A stretch of 58,388 nt of DNA from an uncultured Clostridia bacterium (GTDB taxonomy: Bacteria; Bacillota; Clostridia; Oscillospirales; Ruminococcaceae). Under the pieces are notes generated by a model. That model saw only the letters and a program-made list of their open reading frames with translations. It was not told where the DNA came from and ran no database searches. Shown here piece after piece: positions 24,089-33,000 of the stretch (positions are counted from its first letter, which is position 1; every line of letters starts with the position of its first letter). The stretch covers positions 1-58,388 of the forward strand of contig CALXGT010000062.1 in the NCBI GenBank assembly GCA_944387915.1, read 5' to 3'. A program made the translations under genes and the position numbers.

Positions 24089-25813
24089 TTATTTGGCGTC
24101 ATCCGCCAAAACCCAGTGTTTGTTATAATAACGGTCTACCGACGCCTGTTTCAATTCCACACATCGATCCACGTTCATATTTTCCAACTCCGCAAGGTAA
24201 GCATCCCATTCGGTATCGATATCCTTGCTTCCTACAATAAACTGAACGGTATTTTCCGCCACATAGGACTCAATATCCACATAAAGGCTTTGATATTCCT
24301 GGGATTCCTCTGTAGTAAGAGAAGCGTACATAGGAAGCATGATTTGATCGGTCTGCTGCTCCCAGGTTTCATAGGATTCCTCAGTCCAGGTGTTTCCGGA
24401 AAGGGCATTCAGCTCAAATCCGCTGGTCCAATCCATGTAGCCGACAATATTATTTTGGGTCCAGAGACCTTTCGCAGCCGAGGGGGTCATACCAGGGGTT
24501 TCCGGATTTTTGATCCGGTCGGTAAAAACAAAGTACCACTCGCTGTTTTCATCAATTTCATAAGACTCGCCTTCAATACCGTAAGCCATCAGCACTGCGT
24601 AATCATAGGTGTAGTGCCAATCCAGCCATTTCGCATATATTGGCATCAGCTCCTCGGGAAGATTGGTGGTGGTCATATGCGCACGAAGCGCCGGCATAGA
24701 CTGCCAGGTAGTGACCACTTCGTCCCCTTCGTTCAAAACCGGAGCGACCATTGCCCGAAGGTACATGTCTTCGTTATCGGTATATCCGTTGATATAATGA
24801 TACCGGCCGCTGGTTCCATGATAGGACATTCCTACGCCGCACTTATCGTTGGCGTAGTATTCATTATCGGTAAGGATAAAGGTAGAGTTTGTAGAAACGA
24901 AATCGGGGTCAATCAACCCTTGAGCGTACCAATCCCGCATCAACGTCACATACGTTTTATAAGCCTCGGTGGTAGGACCAAACCCTACCGTATCGCCGCC
25001 GTCGATCATATAAAAGTCCTGGGTCACGCCGTAAGCCGAAAGGATGTAATCATTTCCGATGGTGCCATCCTGATACAAATGCATCCAGGCACCGTAGTTA
25101 TCTCGAAACGCCACCAAAACGTCGTGAAGCTCATCTATGGTGGTGGGAATCTCCAGATTCAGTTCATCCAGCCAGTCCTGGCGAATGGCCATACCGCACC
25201 AGGCGGGCTCATTGCGCACCACAACCTCATGGTTGGGGCCGTCAATATCGGCGCGGATGCCATAGCAGGCCACGTTTCTTCCCTCATCGGTGATGGCGAC
25301 CTGGAGAATATCCGGATACGTCTCCAAAAGCGCCCGGTAATTGGGCATATACTTCTGAACATATTCGGTCATATCCCGCAAAATGCCATCGGAAACCCCC
25401 GCATCCAGACCGCCGGGATACACGACTGTCTCACCCGGATTTTCACCATCAATCATATCAGTGTACTCTCCGGAAGCCAAAAGCAAGCCGAACTTTTCCT
25501 TTGCAGCCGAGGCAGGCACACAGGTAAAATCAATGGTCACGCCGGTCAGACGGGCCATTTCCTGGAACGCATAGTTTTCGCTTAAATTGGTCAGATAATC
25601 GCTGGACCAGGCTTTCCAGCATGTAAAGGTCACCGGTTCTTCGGTAATGGGAAGCGTGATCTCGGTCACAATCTCTTCTTCACCTGTGCTCTCCTCCGAC
25701 GCCGTCGCGGAGCTGGAGCTTTGGGAAGAGGAGCCTTGGTCATCCCCGCAGGATACGGCAAACGCCGTTACCGTAGCCAAGGACAGCAAAGCCGCCAACA
25801 GTCTCTTTTTCAT
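24089..25813 (-). CDS. Extracellular solute-binding lipoprotein, array copy H
   Basis: 574 residues, lipobox C22 (MKKRLLAALLSLATVTAFAV then SC). Nearly collinear with copy E along its whole length, including the NLSENYAFQEMARLTGV, GENPGETVVYPGG and NNIVGYMDWTSGFELN segments, the GTSG serine and the tail WVLADDAK, although F and G lie between them. Differences are scattered single residues, for example QGLIDPDF for EGLIDPDF and YETWEQQTDQIM. The start is ATG 25813 with GAAAGGAAAG upstream, again like E and unlike the others. Confidence 0.9.
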   Translation of the reverse strand: MKKRLLAALLSLATVTAFAVSCGDDQGSSSQSSSSATASEESTGEEEIVTEITLPITEEPVTFTCWKAWSSDYLTNLSENYAFQEMARLTGVTIDFTCVPASAAKEKFGLLLASGEYTDMIDGENPGETVVYPGGLDAGVSDGILRDMTEYVQKYMPNYRALLETYPDILQVAITDEGRNVACYGIRADIDGPNHEVVVRNEPAWCGMAIRQDWLDELNLEIPTTIDELHDVLVAFRDNYGAWMHLYQDGTIGNDYILSAYGVTQDFYMIDGGDTVGFGPTTEAYKTYVTLMRDWYAQGLIDPDFVSTNSTFILTDNEYYANDKCGVGMSYHGTSGRYHYINGYTDNEDMYLRAMVAPVLNEGDEVVTTWQSMPALRAHMTTTNLPEELMPIYAKWLDWHYTYDYAVLMAYGIEGESYEIDENSEWYFVFTDRIKNPETPGMTPSAAKGLWTQNNIVGYMDWTSGFELNALSGNTWTEESYETWEQQTDQIMLPMYASLTTEESQEYQSLYVDIESYVAENTVQFIVGSKDIDTEWDAYLAELENMNVDRCVELKQASVDRYYNKHWVLADDAK

Positions 25814-25861
25814 AACTCACTTTCCTTTCTTTCATTGAGATTTTTATGAGAACACCATATG

Positions 25862-25904
25862 ATGTGCACATTTCCGTTATAACTATGGGGGAAAAACACT
25901 TTCA
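25862..25904 (-). promoter_or_regulatory. Promoter of array copy H (E-like type)
   Basis: TGAAAG (25899-25904), 17-bp spacer, TATAAC (25876-25881), without TTTACA. The perfect palindrome ATGTGCACAT (25862-25871) overlaps the predicted start site. Confidence 0.6.
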
Positions 25905-26036
25905 TTGCCATATTATATGAACTTTGATTGAAACTTTGTTATCTACTATCATTTTTTAATTCTTTTATTATTTGCCTCAAAATAATTTATTAGAATGCAA
26001 AAAGCGTTTCGAGTATAGCCAAACCTTTTCTTTCCA

Positions 26037-26070
26037 AATAAAAAAGGAGGCCAGAAGGCCTCCTTTTTCA
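26037..26070 (-). terminator. Terminator of array copy I
   Basis: AAAAAGGAGGCC/GGCCTCCTTTTT hairpin. Confidence 0.92.
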
Positions 26071-26081
26071 ATCGACGCAAT

Positions 26082-27797
26082 TTACTGATCCAACAGCCAC
26101 ACTTTATTGTAGTACCGGTCGACCGAAGCCTGCCGCAGTTCCTGGCAGCGGGCTACGTTCATGCCCTCAAGGGTAGAAACGTAATTATCCCACTGACTGT
26201 CGATATCCAGCGTTCCCATAATAAATTGAACGGTGCTTTCCTCTACATAAGTCTGGATATCCACATACAGATTATTGTACTCTGTCGCTTCATCCGCCGT
26301 AAAGGACGCGCCCAACGGGATCATAATATCATCAGTCTGTCTTCCCCATACCTCGTAAGAATAGGCGCTCCAGGTATTTCCAGTCGCTTCGTTGATTTCA
26401 AACTGCGCTTTCCAGTTCATATATCCAACGTTATCGAACAAGCCGTAAAGAGGTCTCGCGTCAAAAGGCGTCATACCCTCAGTGGTGGGTTTCATAACCG
26501 TATCGGTCCAAACGTAATACCATTCGCTGTTTTCGTCGATCTCGTAGGACTCGCCTTCCACACCAAAGGAAGCAATAACCGCGTAATCATAGGTGTAGTG
26601 CCAGTCTAAGAATTTTGCCAGCACCGGCATATCCTCATCGGAAACCGAAGTACAGATCAGCTGAGGCACCGTAGCAGTGTAGGAAGGATAGGTGGAAACG
26701 GTAGTATCGCCTTCATTCAGCACCGGGCCTTCGATAGGCTCCAGCCAGATATCTTCCTCGCTGGTATAACCGCTGTAGTAATAATAGTTTCCGCAAGTGC
26801 CCTGTAAAGACACACCTACGCCGCACTTATTGTTGGCAAAATACTCATCATCAGTCAGGATATAAGTGGAACTGGTGGACGTAAAGTCGGGGTCGATAAG
26901 GCCTTCCGCATACCAATCCCGCATCAGCTTCAGGTAGGTTTTGTACTCCTCAGTAGTAGGACCAAACCCTACCGTATCGCCGCCGTCGATCATATAAAAG
27001 TCCTGCATTACGCCGTAAGCAGAAAGGATATAATCGTTTCCGATGGTACCATCTTTATAAAGGTGCATCCAGGCGCTGTAATTGTCCTTGAATGCAACCA
27101 GCACATCATGGAGCTCATCAATAGTCCGAGGAACTTCCATATTGAGCTCATCCAGCCAGTCCTTCCGCACCGCCATACCGCACCAGGCAGGCTCGTTTTG
27201 AATGACCACTTCCTGATTATGTCCGTCTACATAGCAGCGGATCATATAGATTCCCACGTTTTTGCCTTCATCCGTGATGGCGATTCGCTTAATTCCCTCG
27301 TCATTTTCCAAAATGCTCCGGTAATTAGGCATATACTTCCGAACGTATTCCGTCATATCCCGCAAAACACCATCTGCTACCCCCGCATCCAGGCCGCCGG
27401 GATACACGATGGAATCCGACGCCTGAATCATACTCGGATATTCACCGGACGCCAGAAGAAGACCAAACTTTTCCAAAGCCGCCGATCCGGGTACACAGGT
27501 GTATTCCACTCTTACGTTGGTCAAACGTTCCACTTCCTGAATACCTCTGACCTCTCCATAGTTGGTCAGCCAGTTGTTGGACCAGCTTCTCCACTCGGTA
27601 AAGGTGACTTTCTCTTCGGTAATGGGAAGGGTGATCTCCGTTACGATCTCTTCTTCCGCATCATTGCTTTCTGTACTCCCTGATGCCGTAGAGGAACCGG
27701 AGCTTTGGGAAGAAGAGCCCTGATCATCTCCACAGGACACCGCCGAAAATACCAGCATCGATCCCGCGAGAAGCATCGCCAAAATTCGTTTCTTCAT
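26082..27797 (-). CDS. Extracellular solute-binding lipoprotein, array copy I
   Basis: 571 residues, lipobox C22 with a diverged signal peptide (MKKRILAMLLAGSMLVFSAV). ATG 27797 is taken from alignment with the other copies; the ribosome-binding site is weak (AAGGATG). Closest to copy D: YGVMQDFYMIDG, EWYYVWTDTVMKPTTEGMTP, NWKAQFEINEATGNTWSAYS. Distinct features are GIQEVERLTN (shared with J) instead of GIQKIEELTN, STSSTYILTDDEYFANN and a QTYVEESTVQFIMG block. It ends DRYYNKVWLLDQ. Confidence 0.9.
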   Translation of the reverse strand: MKKRILAMLLAGSMLVFSAVSCGDDQGSSSQSSGSSTASGSTESNDAEEEIVTEITLPITEEKVTFTEWRSWSNNWLTNYGEVRGIQEVERLTNVRVEYTCVPGSAALEKFGLLLASGEYPSMIQASDSIVYPGGLDAGVADGVLRDMTEYVRKYMPNYRSILENDEGIKRIAITDEGKNVGIYMIRCYVDGHNQEVVIQNEPAWCGMAVRKDWLDELNMEVPRTIDELHDVLVAFKDNYSAWMHLYKDGTIGNDYILSAYGVMQDFYMIDGGDTVGFGPTTEEYKTYLKLMRDWYAEGLIDPDFTSTSSTYILTDDEYFANNKCGVGVSLQGTCGNYYYYSGYTSEEDIWLEPIEGPVLNEGDTTVSTYPSYTATVPQLICTSVSDEDMPVLAKFLDWHYTYDYAVIASFGVEGESYEIDENSEWYYVWTDTVMKPTTEGMTPFDARPLYGLFDNVGYMNWKAQFEINEATGNTWSAYSYEVWGRQTDDIMIPLGASFTADEATEYNNLYVDIQTYVEESTVQFIMGTLDIDSQWDNYVSTLEGMNVARCQELRQASVDRYYNKVWLLDQ

Positions 27798-27822
27798 ACT
27801 GAAGCATCCTTGCATCTTAATC

Positions 27823-27873
27823 AAGTTATAAACTTACATTATCATACTACCATAAAGAGCAACAAATTGTAAT
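27823..27873 (-). promoter_or_regulatory. Promoter of array copy I
   Basis: ATTACA (27868-27873), 18-bp spacer, TAGTAT (27844-27849), a weaker version of the common promoter. A small dyad AAGTT/AACTT (27823-27835) follows. The other ~270 bases of the gap to copy J are AT-rich; I see only J's terminator there. Confidence 0.5.
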
Positions 27874-28147
27874 AGGATAATTGTTAAAAGAAAAAAAGCT
27901 TTTCTTGTGCAATTTATCAAAATATTTAGAATTTCATATATATTTATATATATATTGGCTTTTCATCTTTTATGTGCTATGAATTTTTTCTGTTTTTACC
28001 ATTTTCTGTAAAGATTATTGAATTTTTCTTTGTATTTTTATTACTTACGTTAGGACTGTGCTTTCCAAAATATGAAATATCGTCCATATCTTAAAGAAGT
28101 CTCATCTTTTTTCATTCATTTCATGGACAAAATTTCATTTTTTTCAT

Positions 28148-28182
28148 AAAAAAACGCCCCGGTTTCCCGGAGCGTTTTTTAT
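28148..28182 (-). terminator. Terminator of array copy J
   Basis: AAAAAACGCtCCGG/CCGGgGCGTTTTTT-type hairpin with a 3-4 base loop. Confidence 0.9.
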
Positions 28183-28192
28183 CGAATCATTT

Positions 28193-29809
28193 TTAATTCT
28201 CTTCAAGGAGCCATTTCTTTCCGTAGTAACGGTCTACCGAAGCCTGCTTCAATTCCACACACCGCGCCACGTTCATTTTTTCCAGATCCGACAGATAGGT
28301 ATCCCAATCCCGGTCAATATCCAACGTGCCAATAATAAATTTCACCGCATTTTCCGCTACATAGGATTCAATATCCACAAACAGCGTGGTGTATTCGGTG
28401 GATTCATCGCTGGTAAAAGACGCTTCCAGCGGAACCATAATGTCCTGGGTCTGTTCTCCCCAGGTCGCATAGGCCTCCGCCGTATTGGTCATGCCCGGCG
28501 TCGAAGGATTTTTGATAGCGTCGGTCCAAACGTAATACCATTCGCTGTTTTCATCCACAACATAGGATTCTCCTTCCACGCCGAAGGACTGAATCACCAA
28601 ATAATCGTAGGTATAATGCCAATCCAAAAACTTGGATAATACCTCGATCCTATCGTTTCCTACCGATGTAGTGACCAAAGTGGGACTGCAAGCCACATTG
28701 GAAGGATAGGTGGTAACGGTGGTATCTCCCTTGTTCAGCACCGATCCCTTGATCGCGGTCAAAAAGGCGTCCTCGTTTTGGGTGTAACCGTTGATTACCA
28801 GATACTTTCCAACTGTGCCCTGATAAGACATTCCCACACCACGCTTATCATTCGCGTAGTAAGAGCTATCGGTGAGAATGGCCGTAGAATTGGTTGACAT
28901 AAAATCGGGATCGATGAGTCCTTCCCGATACCAATCCCGCATCAGCGTCACATAAGTCTTGTATTCCTCGGTGGTGGGACCGAAGCCTACCTGATCTCCG
29001 CCGTCAATCATATAGAAATCCTGGGTCACGCCGTAAGCGGAAAGAATGTAATCGTTGCCGATTGTTCCATCGGTGAACAGATGCATCCAAGCGCCGTAGT
29101 TATCTCTAAAAGCAACCAGCACTTCATGTAACTCATCAATGGTTTCGGGAACCTCCATGTTCAGCTCATCCAGCCATTCCTGACGAATCGCCATACCGCA
29201 CCATGCAGGTTCGTTTTCTACCACGACCTTCTGTTTATGTCCGTCCACATAAGCCCGGATCATAAAGATCCCCACATTTTTTCCCTCATCGGTAATGGAA
29301 ATTCGTTTGATCTCTTCGTCATTTTCCAGCAAAGTTCGGTAGTTAGGCATCCATTTTCGCACCGACTCGGTCATATCCCGTAAAACGCCGTCGGCTACTC
29401 CCGCGTCTAAGCCGCCGGGATAGGTGGTACTGGAACCATAAAAGATCATATCCGGATACTCTCCAAAGGCCAGCATCAACCCGTATTTTTCCTGAGCAGC
29501 GGTAGCAGGAACGCAGATGTAATCCACATGGACGTTAGTTAGACGTTCGACTTCGCCGATTCCACACGTTTCACCGTAATTAGATAACCAGTCGCTGGAC
29601 CAGCTTCTCCACTCGGTAAAACTCACTGTCTCTTCTGTAATCGGGAGGGTAATCTCGGTGAGGATTTCTTCATCTCCGCTCCTGCTCGATATGGAAGAGG
29701 AAGAACTATTGCCGTTTTCCGAAGAAGGTTTGCCGCCATTATTACATGACGAAAAAATAGCCATGCTCATTGACAAAACTAACAACATCGCAAAAATCCG
29801 CTTCTTTAT
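28193..29809 (-). CDS. Extracellular solute-binding lipoprotein, array copy J (ATA at start position, internal deletion)
   Basis: The array's most divergent copy; 538 residues if counted from 29809. In the place of the shared start codon it has ATA (29807-29809), 9 bases after AGGA; counted from there the lipobox cysteine is residue 22 as in all nine others. An in-frame ATG at 29855-29857 would add 16 residues but lies inside the predicted -10, so it should not be on the transcript. About 32 residues are missing near the C-terminus: GMT joins directly to NTAEAYATWGEQT, removing the NNVGYM(N/D)W block present in every other copy. Two otherwise common cysteines are changed (KRGVG, GTVG). The frame is otherwise intact, so it is either weakly translated or decaying. 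Confidence 0.75.
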   Translation of the reverse strand: MKKRIFAMLLVLSMSMAIFSSCNNGGKPSSENGNSSSSSISSRSGDEEILTEITLPITEETVSFTEWRSWSSDWLSNYGETCGIGEVERLTNVHVDYICVPATAAQEKYGLMLAFGEYPDMIFYGSSTTYPGGLDAGVADGVLRDMTESVRKWMPNYRTLLENDEEIKRISITDEGKNVGIFMIRAYVDGHKQKVVVENEPAWCGMAIRQEWLDELNMEVPETIDELHEVLVAFRDNYGAWMHLFTDGTIGNDYILSAYGVTQDFYMIDGGDQVGFGPTTEEYKTYVTLMRDWYREGLIDPDFMSTNSTAILTDSSYYANDKRGVGMSYQGTVGKYLVINGYTQNEDAFLTAIKGSVLNKGDTTVTTYPSNVACSPTLVTTSVGNDRIEVLSKFLDWHYTYDYLVIQSFGVEGESYVVDENSEWYYVWTDAIKNPSTPGMTNTAEAYATWGEQTQDIMVPLEASFTSDESTEYTTLFVDIESYVAENAVKFIIGTLDIDRDWDTYLSDLEKMNVARCVELKQASVDRYYGKKWLLEEN

Positions 29810-29855
29810 GTTTTCGCTTCCTTTGGCAAAACTCGAATGTCTGCTTTTGTATTTC

Positions 29856-29884
29856 ATTATATCATATGTAAATAGTAGTATAAA
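29856..29884 (-). promoter_or_regulatory. Promoter of array copy J
   Basis: TTTATA (29879-29884), 17-bp spacer, perfect TATAAT (29856-29861). A TTTACA (29867-29872) is also present but only 5 bases from the TATAAT. Confidence 0.55.
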
Positions 29885-29971
29885 TTGGCTCTATATTAAA
29901 ATTTATTCATATATTTTATATATTATATATAAAATAATAGCCGTATATTCTAATATTATTTCAAATTTTAG

Positions 29972-30012
29972 TAAAAAACAACCGTTCCTTAGAAAAAGGA
30001 ACGGTTGTTTGT
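29972..30012 (-). terminator. Terminator of the CoA-dehydratase activase gene
   Basis: AAACAACCGTTCCTT/AAGGAACGGTTGTTT perfect hairpin followed by T-run on the minus strand. Confidence 0.92.
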
Positions 30013-30018
30013 AGTCGT

Positions 30019-33000
30019 TTAATCCGCGGCTAAATTTTTCTTTGCCGTAGAAAGCATCAGTTTAATCCGGTTGAGCTGATTCACTTCGCTGGCGCCGGGA
30101 TCGTAATCCACCGCCACAATATTCGCCTGATGATAGGTACCGCGCAGGGATTTGATAACGCCTTTCCCCACCACATGATTGGGAAGGCAAGCAAAAGGCT
30201 GGATACAAACGATATTGCAAACGCCGGAACGAATCAGTTCCACCATTTCTCCAGTCAAAAACCAACCTTCTCCGGCCTGATTTCCTATGGACAAAAAGGG
30301 CTTTGCATATTCGGCAATCGTTCGAATGGCAACCGGCGGCTCAAACCGTTTTGACGCCTTGAGCGCGTCTACAGCAGGCTTTCTTACCCAAGAGATCACT
30401 GAGCAAACCATATCTCCGAGAAAGCTTCCTACCTTGCTTCCGCCCAAATACTCGCTTCGATAATCCCCGTTATAGAAACAGTAGTTAAAGAAATCCAAAA
30501 GATCGGGAACTACCGCCTCGGCGCCTTCCTTCTCTAAGAGATCCACCAAATGATTGTTTGCCAAGGGCAGATATTTCACCAAAATTTCGCCCACAATTCC
30601 GACCCGGGGCTTTCTAAGGGATTCGTCAATGGGAAACGTATCGAAGGAAGAAACAATCTTCCGACAAAGGCGGCTATACTGTCCTTTGGTAAAATGAGGA
30701 CCTTTTAGCTCGTCGATACATTCTTTTTGAAGCGTTTCCCAAAGCTGGTTTGCGCTTCCTTTGACTTTCTCATAGGGGCGAACCCGGTAGAGACAGCGCA
30801 TAAACAGATCCCCTAACACCACCGCGCGGATCGCCCGGATCACCAACCCGGGCGCCAAACGGAAGCCGGAGTTTTTCTCCATGCCGTTGGCGTTTAAGGA
30901 AATCACAGGGATATGGGACAAATTTACCCGATCCAGCGCCCGGCGAATAAATCCCACATAGTTGGACGCCCGGCAGCATCCCCCGGTCTGGGTCATAATG
31001 ATCGCCAGATGGTCGGTGTCATATTCTCCGGACAGCACCGCGTTCATAATCTGTCCCACCACCGTCAGCGACGGGAAGCAAGCGTCATTATTCACAAATT
31101 GCAGTCCGGTATCGATCGCTGCGCGGGTATCGTTTTCCAACACCTCAAGCCGATACCCGTACCGGCGGAAAACCGGCGCTACCAAATTGAAGTGAATGGG
31201 AGACATCTGGGGAGCGATAATGGTGTACCCCTCTTTTTGCATCTCTTTGGTGTATTCGGCCCGGTGATAATCCGTCGGGCCTTTTTTAATCTCGACGCCC
31301 CGTTCTTCCCGCATCCGCATAGCCGCAAGGAGGGAGCGAAGGCGAATTCGGGCAGCGCCTAAATTGTTGACTTCATCAATTTTTAAGACGGTGTACAGCT
31401 TGTTGGCCTTCTCTAAAATCTCCGAAACCTGATCGGTGGTAACCGCATCCAGTCCGCATCCGAAACTGTTGAGTTGGATCAGCTCCAGATCCTTTCGATC
31501 CCGCACAAACTCCGCCGCCGTATACAAACGGGAGTGATAGGTCCACTGGTCATTGACCCGAAGAGGGCGGGATGGGTCATGAGGAAGGGTTATAGAGTCC
31601 TCGCTCAAAACGGCAAGCCCGTACCCGTTAATCATCTCCGGAATCCCATGGTTAATTTCCGGATCGATATGATAAGGCCGCCCCGCCAGCACGATCCCCT
31701 TCCTTCCGTTTTCTTTCATCCACTGAAGGGCCTTTTGTCCTTCCGCTTTTACGTCCGCCTTAGCCTGTATCAGCTCTTGATACGCCTTTTTTACCGCGGC
31801 AACCACTTCAGCGGCGGGAATCGCAAAGTGGCTTTTGAAAAAGCGGACCAACCGCTCCGCCGCCACCTTTTCACTGGCAAGAGAAATAAAGGGCCGCAGA
31901 TAGGTAACGCCCTTCTCCCGGATGTCATCGACGTTGTTTTTCAAATTCTCGGCATAGGAAATCACAATGGGACAATTGTACTGATTTTGGGCGTCCGGCG
32001 TTTCCTTTCGCTCATAAAAAACGCAAGGGTGGAAAATGGTCTTGACGCCCTGGTCGATGAGCCACTGCACATGGCCATGAGCCAACTTCGCCGGATAACA
32101 TTCCGACTCCGAAGGGATAGACTCCATTCCCCGCTCATAAATGGAACGGGATGACAAAGGAGAAAGCACCACCGAAAAGCGAAGCTCGGAAAACAGCGTC
32201 GCCCAAAACGGATAGTTTTCATACATATTCAGCACTCTCGGAATGCCGATCACGCCCCGGCTGGCTTCGCTTTCGGGAAGGGATGGATACTGGAAAAGAC
32301 GATTTAGCTTATATTGATACAGATTGGGTACCTGCTCTTTCGAAACTTCCTTGCCCAGCCCCCGCTCACAGCGATTTCCGGTAATGTGGCGCCGCCCGTC
32401 GGGAAAACGGTTGATGGTAAGCATACAGTTATTGGCGCACCGTCCGCAGCGAACCGTAGAGGTCGTATAAGTGAGCGCCTTGATCTCTTCGATGGAGAGC
32501 ATGCTGGTCTGGCCTTCTGCCGACCGTTCCTTGGCGATCAACGCCGCGCCGAACGCGCCCATAATTCCCGAAATGTCGGGACAAACCGCATTACAGCCCG
32601 CCACCTTCTCAAAGGCTCGGAGCACCGCCTCGTTGTAAAAGGTCCCGCCCTGGGTCACCACATGGTTTCCCAGTTCCCCCGCCGAAGAAAGCTTAATGAC
32701 CTTAAAAAGCGCGTTTTTGATAACCGAATAAGCGAGCCCCGCCGAAATATCCGGCACTGTAGCGCCTTCCTTTTGCGCCTGCTTCACGTTGGAATTCATA
32801 AACACGGTACAGCGGGTTCCCAAATCGATGGGATTTTTGGCAAACAGCGCCTCTTTGGAAAATTCCGCCGCCGTGTACCCTAAGGAGTTGGCAAAGTTTT
32901 CGATAAAGGATCCGCATCCCGAAGAACACGCCTCATTGAGCAAAATGGTGTCTACCGAGCCGTTTTTGATCTTGATGCACTTCATGTCCTGACCACCGAT

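Noticed and set aside
29810..29857. ATG 29857 as the start of copy J
   Set aside because: It overlaps the predicted TATAAT, has no ribosome-binding site and would shift the lipobox Cys from residue 22 to 38, unlike the other nine copies.
9616..29857. Array explained as an assembly duplication artefact or a mobile element
   Set aside because: The ten coding sequences, promoters, spacers and terminators all differ from each other, and there are no transposases, target repeats or integrases at the ends.
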